DNA of 64,000 nt from Sipunculus nudus. Its lineage: Eukaryota > Annelida > Sipuncula > Golfingiida > Sipunculidae. The DNA is taken from NCBI GenBank assembly GCA_026874595.1, contig CM049309.1, positions 54,966,079-55,030,078 of the forward strand. The letters are read 5' to 3'. The notes beneath the pieces were generated by a model that worked only from the letters and a program-made list of their open reading frames with translations, was not told the origin of the DNA and ran no database searches. Below are positions 62,319 through 64,000 of this stretch, piece after piece. Position numbers and translations under genes: made by a program. Position 1 is the stretch's first letter, and each line of letters opens with the position of its first letter.

Positions 62319-62626
62319 GAGAGAGAGAGAGAAAGAGATCGACAGATAAATATGCAGAGAAGATAAGGATTGCAAGACCAGTGTGATAAAAAAAAGATAA
62401 GCATATATATCCTTACCTTTGGGTAGATGGAGCCGACAGTTTGTTGCAGGTAGCTCCCTCTCAGTACACTCACTCGGCACAGTTGTCCCGGGATTATTTG
62501 GAGACGCAGTGTGGAGGGGTGCACGCACGCCCGACCCCCTCGGGCCACTTGTAGGGTTGACTCTTGTGAAGCCCCGGGGTGGGGCCACAGCGAGACCAGG
62601 AATATGAGTAGAGACAAGCGAGCCAT
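30830..62626 (-). CDS. FREM1: FREM1-like extracellular matrix protein, 9 coding exons, 1827 residues
   Basis: Secreted basement-membrane protein of the FRAS1/FREM family, which in vertebrates forms an adhesion complex at epithelial basement membranes. Coding exons joined on the minus strand: 62626-62417, 49029-45143, 38611-38351, 37530-37328, 36778-36629, 36039-35813, 33335-33167, 32231-32061, 31035-30830; all phases agree and the only stop is terminal. Order: signal peptide (about 1-20); N-terminal domain with spaced Cys (to about 255); about seven CSPG repeats (about 260-1100); Ser/Thr/Gln-rich linker (about 1101-1227); two more CSPG repeats (about 1228-1440); one Calx-beta (about 1453-1568); Thr-rich linker; C-type lectin domain (about 1700-1820). 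One Calx-beta plus a lectin domain is the FREM1 arrangement; FRAS1, FREM2 and FREM3 carry five Calx-beta and no lectin. It is shorter than the human protein (about 2180 residues, 12 CSPG repeats). No RGD is visible. Identity rests on recognised family motifs, not a search. Confidence 0.93.
32061..32231 (-). CDS. FREM1: FREM1 coding exon 8: first half of C-type lectin domain
   Basis: 171 nt, acceptor ATATTTTTAG|A, donor GGACAG|GTTTGT, phase 1 at both ends. Encodes DWERYNSECYKVF, then SWYTGQQECKNRFGANLANV and KHFWTG: the long-form lectin fold with C-x-x-D-W, the W-x-x-A-x-x-x-C equivalent and the W-T-G-L start of the core. Confidence 0.92.
33167..33335 (-). CDS. FREM1: FREM1 coding exon 7: pre-lectin module
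   Basis: 169 nt, acceptor CTCGTTTAG|CCG, donor CCACCAG|GTACGG. Encodes CTKHRRGLMYYDMLTQTMYK followed by CDGSRWVRM, a small Cys-bounded module that precedes the lectin domain in FREM1, and ends with the DCPP start of the lectin domain. Confidence 0.86.
33430..35450 (-). mobile_element. Dispersed element in FREM1 intron 6, minus orientation
   Basis: Read on the minus strand it starts TTGTATCCCCAGACAAAGTC, GGGATACTATGG and a GCCGCCGCCGC head (35360-35450), and ends near 33440 with GATACTAGGGCACCTGCGG. The interior has about four units of about 285 bp (TATAAGTCAAGTTTGAAA at about 33985, 34267, 34556; a related copy near 34840). Those units match, in inverse orientation, the interior cassette of elements C and D. 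Four full or partial GGTGGCGCCACC palindromes are present (33664, 33802, 33929, 35108). Confidence 0.55.
35813..36039 (-). CDS. FREM1: FREM1 coding exon 6: Thr-rich linker between Calx-beta and lectin region
   Basis: 227 nt, acceptor TTATTGGCAG|GT, donor TACCAG|GTAATA, in phase with both neighbours. Starts GHCEEYLG, corresponding to the Gly/Cys stretch after the FREM1 Calx-beta, then a basic patch (RDRSGRRKGQRR) and a Thr-rich tract (TTVATTTTAIPTTTAY), probably an O-glycosylated flexible linker. Low conservation is expected, so the exact 3' edge is the least certain of the gene. Confidence 0.78.
36060..36470. repeat. Diverged minisatellite in FREM1 intron 5
   Basis: Degenerate phrases GACATGGCCAGATATAC, GGACATCCCGAGATG, GGCATCCAGAGATG and GTGACCTGGAAA recur through the intron. 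The unit length is not well defined. Confidence 0.4.
36629..36778 (-). CDS. FREM1: FREM1 coding exon 5: second half of Calx-beta domain
   Basis: 150 nt. The acceptor is set by phase: TTTATCCAG|GA is the site that joins G+GA and restores HFQKG-EDAVGWRVRI; an in-frame TGA lies a little upstream of it. Donor ACG|GTATGT. Encodes EKFRVLLRSPTNAVV and VIRIVDYKN, the final Calx-beta strands. Confidence 0.88.
37328..37530 (-). CDS. FREM1: FREM1 coding exon 4: first half of Calx-beta domain
   Basis: 203 nt, acceptor TATCTAAAG|A after a T-rich tract, donor AAAG|GTAATC. Encodes LRWSLVQFDMPEYIVCEDVD and continues to the FIPSDARVIHFQKG edge. The E-Y-x-V-C-E-x-V opening and the D-F-x-P-x-x-x-x-I-x-F strand are Calx-beta signatures. 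Confidence 0.9.
37765..38395 (-). repeat. Minisatellite in FREM1 intron 3 built from exon-3 tail plus splice donor
   Basis: About eleven diverged copies of a unit of roughly 50-60 bp, whose twelfth copy is the true 3' end of FREM1 exon 3 with its donor. On the plus strand each unit contains ACCTACCTGTACTCTT, TGACACGTGACCCAACGGAT and TTAGTTTGGTAGGTC. On the minus strand these read as the exon's last codons (GGTCACGTGTC, AAAGAGTACAG) followed by GTAGGTGACC. Several copies keep an intact CAG|GTAGGT. Confidence 0.85.
38351..38611 (-). CDS. FREM1: FREM1 coding exon 3: last CSPG repeat
   Basis: 261 nt, acceptor TTTATTTTAG|A, donor TACAG|GTAGGT. Starts and ends with split codons (two bases upstream), fitting both neighbours. 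Reads YILGSSFFKATHPD, then RRFTQEDLDNTDIRYVI and FTVTLMDPWGHV, the closing CSPG repeat before Calx-beta. The last 33 nt and the donor are the source or sister of the minisatellite that fills the next intron. Confidence 0.9.
39390..40475. repeat. Tandem array in FREM1 intron 2, about 255-326-bp unit
   Basis: Four units (starting near 39391, 39646, 39972 and 40298) share AAAATGAGCTA, TAGTTTATGTAGATA, CTTTTTGACGAAG and GACCTTGACCTTTAACCTAT. The steroid-receptor-like half-site TGACCTTGACCT recurs. Probably the interior of another dispersed element. No coding content. Confidence 0.65.
41052..41510. mobile_element. MITE in FREM1 intron 2 with GGCGGATCCAG ends
   Basis: Starts GGCGGATCCAGAGG (41055) and ends CCTGGATCCGCC (41496-41507), an 11-12 bp terminal inverted repeat, with a C-tract (41087-41102) just inside the left end. 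This end type is common among animal MITEs. No reading frame of interest. Confidence 0.55.
41575..42110. repeat. Minisatellite in FREM1 intron 2, about 50-bp unit
   Basis: Diverged tandem copies of GTCTCAATATGCATATTG, TACAAAATGGTAAAG and AATTACTA cover 41575-41920; a more decayed continuation with TTGTAAAAACTGC phrases runs to 42110. The short open frames here are chance. Confidence 0.6.
42120..45142. other. FREM1: Right part of FREM1 intron 2, no gene seen
   Basis: Single-copy-looking intronic DNA with a (TA)n tract at 42771-42822 followed by CGAGTGAGATCGCGCGAGCG. Open frames on either strand lack domain or splice support. Confidence 0.5.
45143..49029 (-). CDS. FREM1: FREM1 coding exon 2: giant exon, N-terminal domain, CSPG repeats 1-8 and linker
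   Basis: 3887 nt, 1295 codons plus 2 nt, uninterrupted. Acceptor TTTTGTAG|GAG at 49029; donor GG|GTAAGT at 45143. It opens with EFQCDFRPEEVCYEHSG, the end of the FREM N-terminal signature. CSPG repeats are recognised by their F-T-Q-x-D-I-x-x-G-x-I-x-Y-x-H-x-G core, e.g. HSFTQDDINRGLIFYKHRG, HKFTPDDVARGLVTYKHKG and SYFTQNDINKQSITYKHTK, with VTDG or ITDG and PVNDE between repeats. A roughly 127-residue Ser/Thr/Asn/Gln-rich stretch with no repeat signature separates repeats 7 and 8. Several N-glycosylation sequons are visible (NNT, NTT, NFT, NSS, NGS). Confidence 0.95.
49030..51095. other. FREM1: Left part of FREM1 intron 1, no gene seen
   Basis: Intronic DNA with TA tracts near 49170-49206 and 49665-49685. 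The remainder looks single-copy; no exon joins in phase. Confidence 0.5.
51100..53275 (-). repeat. 45-bp minisatellite in FREM1 intron 1, about 47 copies
   Basis: Unit on the plus strand: GAACGCACGAGGTGCAGTGA then CGGCTTATGAGTAGAATTGG and TCAGA, exactly 45 bp, well preserved in the centre and decayed at both edges. Because 45 is a multiple of three and one minus frame is free of stops, long stretches read as THKPSLHLVRSLTNS repeats. Frequent indels break the frame and no splice sites frame it, so I treat it as non-coding. Confidence 0.92.
53735..54275. repeat. TA/GT tracts and a possible hAT-type remnant
   Basis: (TA)n at about 53735-53776, a short GT tract, then ATTCAATTCAATTCGATTAT-type sequence and a right end CGATGCATTGTTACAGCCCT near 54250-54271, which resembles one end of hAT MITEs. 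The matching left end is not convincing. Confidence 0.35.
54847..54861 (+). promoter_or_regulatory. CTCF-like motif CACCAGGGGGCGCTG
   Basis: Matches the bilaterian CTCF core (CCAnnAGGGGGCGC type) over the whole GGGGGCGC block, in FREM1 intron 1. No second oppositely oriented copy was noticed in the window. Sequence match only; CTCF sites also hitchhike in repeats. Confidence 0.35.
55993..56115. repeat. Compound TA-GA microsatellite
   Basis: (TA)n at 55993-56036 runs directly into (GA)n at 56036-56082 and an interrupted GACAGA tract. A compound TA/GA tract of the same design recurs at 62178-62335 in the same intron. Confidence 0.95.
57037..57505 (-). repeat. 21-bp minisatellite in FREM1 intron 1, about 22 copies
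   Basis: Unit on the plus strand like GACAACTCTTTCTTTAATTG with a final A. Twenty-one bp is seven codons; part of the minus strand (57240-57500) reads as heptad-like repeats (LSQVKEDLSDVSEVLSCINK). Copy-to-copy indels and no splice context argue against coding. Confidence 0.75.
57560..58130 (+). repeat. Second 45-bp minisatellite in FREM1 intron 1, about 12 copies
   Basis: Unit GGTTATCACCGGAGGAAAAA followed by TCAGAAAGGTCCCCAGGAAT, about 44-45 bp, unrelated to the array at 51-53 kb. A plus frame reads RKVPRNGRLSPEEKI repeats; it is antisense to FREM1. Confidence 0.85.
58480..59560. other. Single-copy-looking intronic stretch with an unrecognised Cys-rich open frame
   Basis: The plus frame 58499-58831 has nine Cys in about 70 residues (LCEFCSEVKPQACF, DCDKKPPCINC), and the opposite strand is also open. 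No family is recognised. 59100-59560 is moderately GC-balanced and contains a TTAATTAG homeodomain-type core near 59170; nothing else supported. Confidence 0.25.
60230..60795 (-). mobile_element. Fragment of a dispersed element, minus orientation
   Basis: Right end carries the complement of a GGCGGCGTCGTCGTCTGTG head and CTATGGGAGGGAAGACATAA (60720-60795). The interior has TGACCTTGA phrases (ATTTGACCTTGACGG, GGTCAAGGTCA) like the array at 39.4-40.5 kb. Left limit unclear. Non-coding. Confidence 0.45.
60876..60935. repeat. (TA)n microsatellite
   Basis: About 58 bp of perfect TA in FREM1 intron 1; another shorter tract at 61290-61321 and C/G mononucleotide runs at 60123-60139 and 61386-61398. 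Confidence 0.95.
62178..62335. repeat. Compound TA/GA microsatellite 80-240 bp inside FREM1 intron 1
   Basis: Alternating (TA)n and (GA)n blocks: TA 62178-62227, GA 62227-62257, TA, GA 62281-62335. It lies just past the exon-1 donor at 62416 in the sense direction, so length changes would alter the donor-proximal intron. Confidence 0.95.
62417..62626 (-). CDS. FREM1: FREM1 coding exon 1: signal peptide and start of N-terminal domain
   Basis: Seventy codons starting MARLSLLIFLVSLW, a clear hydrophobic signal peptide, with cleavage probably after PGAS. The ATG at 62626 is chosen because it has G at -3 and G at +4 and begins the signal peptide. An ATG 15 codons upstream in the same frame lies before a probable 3' splice site (CTTTGCAG, exon edge at 62652), so it is probably intronic. 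The exon ends AAG|GTAAGG in phase 0. The first intron is 13.4 kb. Confidence 0.88.
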
Positions 62627-62652
62627 GTCGTCGGCTCCTACCTCATCCCATG
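62627..62652 (-). promoter_or_regulatory. FREM1: FREM1 5' leader with probable 3' splice site and two overlapping mini-uORFs
   Basis: A pyrimidine-rich GCTTGCTTTGCAG ends at 62653, so the coding exon probably begins at 62652 and a non-coding first exon lies upstream, perhaps outside the window. The 26-nt leader piece holds ATGGGATGAGGTAG, which reads as two overlapping two-codon uORFs (ATG GGA TGA and ATG AGG TAG) just before the main start. Confidence 0.5.
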
Positions 62653-64000
62653 CTGCAAAGCAAGCACACACTACAGAAAGGGATCCGGCGGCCCCTCAGA
62701 TCAATTGACGTTTACACCAATGTTCTCAGGCGGGCCTTCTCTGAAGAACCACGAGCGCTCACAAACTCCAATCCTTGGGGCATTGCGTATTGGGAGAGGG
62801 GTTGGCCGTCAAAGGCGATAGGTAGAGTGGTGGCCATCAATATTGGCTTGAACAGGTTTTGTTCTGACGGCAGATCGCTATTGCCCATCCTAACGTAATC
62901 AGCAGGACAAATGGCCGTCTGTGCTGAGACCTGCTCATGTCTGCAAGGGCTTGGCCGGAGGAGATTGCGAATTAATGGCGCGGGCCAACTTGACTGTTTA
63001 CTTCACGCCTCGCCGTGATGCCAGCAGATATCCCATGTCCCGCTGAGGACAGTGAGGCCGTTATTCTATGCTCAGCCATACACTCACCCGCCGTAAAGAT
63101 ATGCTAGCCGTGGTAATGGTGTCCGGTTAGGCTAATTCAATTAAACCGCTTCCCAAACCACAGTCTCTATATAATCAGGGGTCAGAGAATTTTCTTTCAT
63201 TGGGACGGGTGCCCAAGGGAGGGGAATCTGTCTGCGGCAAGCCGTCATTCCAGCCCCGTAATTACAACAGTAACGGTCCTGAGTCTGTCTGGACAGTACT
63301 GATCAGGGCTGGGATACTCCGGGTGTCAGGCTCTCATGTTGCGGTGGGGAATTGCTAAATGCACAATCGTGCTTCCGTGCGCAACCAATTTAAATAATGG
63401 AAAGTGTCTTCAAGTCTGTGACGTCGTGAACCAAGGCTCTTTTGGTGTCCCCGCTAAGATTTCCCACAGAAGGCTAATTTTATCAAGCATAAGGACCCCG
63501 CAATCCTATTTAATGGAGTAAAATCAGCCAACGTCTTCTAGAGAGATATCAAGTGATTTTAATTCGCTATCATATAGCCTCGGGTTAACTGTTTTCTGTC
63601 TGCCCGGGGCTTGTTCAAAGAGGACCACGCCTGGCGAGCCAGAGAACATGCTGTAAAGCGATATTGAAACAAACATAAAAAAAAGTACATCACATGTATA
63701 GTGCATTGTTTTGTACATACACACAGTAAACCATAAAGAAATGGTAAATAATTGCTTTGTTCTCCTACAGACATGCGTTACAAGTGGAACATTTAGATAA
63801 TATCAAACAAACTTCTGTGGGCGAGAAACATCACATAGACCCCGCCCATCTGGTATAGCTGATACGGAGCTGGATTCTGTCTTATTATGATAAAAAATTT
63901 AAGAATGTTACTCATTTATATAAAAAAAACAAATGCTGCACAAATTCATGTAAAAAAATTGTACATAACATTGAACATTGCATTACATATTTACCATGAA
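62653..64000 (-). other. FREM1: FREM1 upstream region or 5'UTR intron
   Basis: Relatively GC-balanced, non-repetitive DNA with no coding exon seen on either strand. A non-coding first exon and promoter should lie here or beyond 64000. I could not identify a TSS or TATA box with confidence. Confidence 0.4.

Noticed and set aside
62157-62416. Extension of FREM1 exon 1 past 62417 as an open frame
   Set aside because: It only reads through the exon-1 donor into TA/GA microsatellite; the donor AAG|GTAAGG and the phase match to exon 2 place the exon end at 62417.
1-64000. CRISPR-like arrays, operons or prokaryotic gene clusters
   Set aside because: The repeats lack unique same-length spacers, and all supported genes are intron-containing animal genes.

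Overview
The window is eukaryotic nuclear DNA: AT-rich, intron-rich, with long (TA)n tracts, many minisatellites and several families of dispersed repeats. I infer a lophotrochozoan, most likely a mollusc (bivalve or gastropod). The two genes are animal genes, and the dispersed elements with GTCCGTCGTCCGTC-type head segments resemble repeats I associate with mollusc genomes. No database search was possible, so the species is unknown. No rRNA, tRNA, CRISPR or prokaryotic feature was found.

Two protein-coding genes can be assembled exon by exon with consistent splice phases. (1) TRAPPC5, plus strand, 12722-20684: seven coding exons, 187 residues, a complete TRAPP vesicle-tethering subunit. One of its introns has a GC-AG splice pair, and an AATAAA signal follows at 20753. 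(2) A FREM1-like extracellular-matrix gene, minus strand, 62626 down to 30830: nine coding exons, 1827 residues. It has a signal peptide, an N-terminal domain, about nine CSPG repeats (most in a single 3.9-kb exon), one Calx-beta domain and a C-terminal C-type lectin domain. That domain order is the FREM1 type, not the FRAS1, FREM2 or FREM3 type. The genes converge tail to tail across about 10 kb of repeat-rich DNA and have no evident functional link.

Layout: 1-4130, unassigned DNA with GC-rich and AT-rich minisatellite blocks. 4134-9333, a large repeat element (A) filled with tandem arrays. 9334-12690, AT-rich intergenic DNA with microsatellites. 12722-20760, TRAPPC5, with element B in intron 1 and a Harbinger-like MITE in intron 2. 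20905-27561, further repeat elements (E, C, D), D with a nested MITE. 27562-30829, low-information intergenic DNA. 30830-62652, FREM1, with a different minisatellite or element in most introns. 62653-64000, FREM1 upstream DNA.

The structures most worth a second look are these. A set of elements (A-D) shares a 5' hairpin and a 3' hairpin but has interiors of very different size. A 14-bp palindrome, AGGTGGCGCCACCT, recurs in several otherwise different elements and sits about every 140 bp in one dimeric array. In FREM1 intron 3, a minisatellite is made of repeated copies of the upstream exon's own 3' end together with its splice donor.
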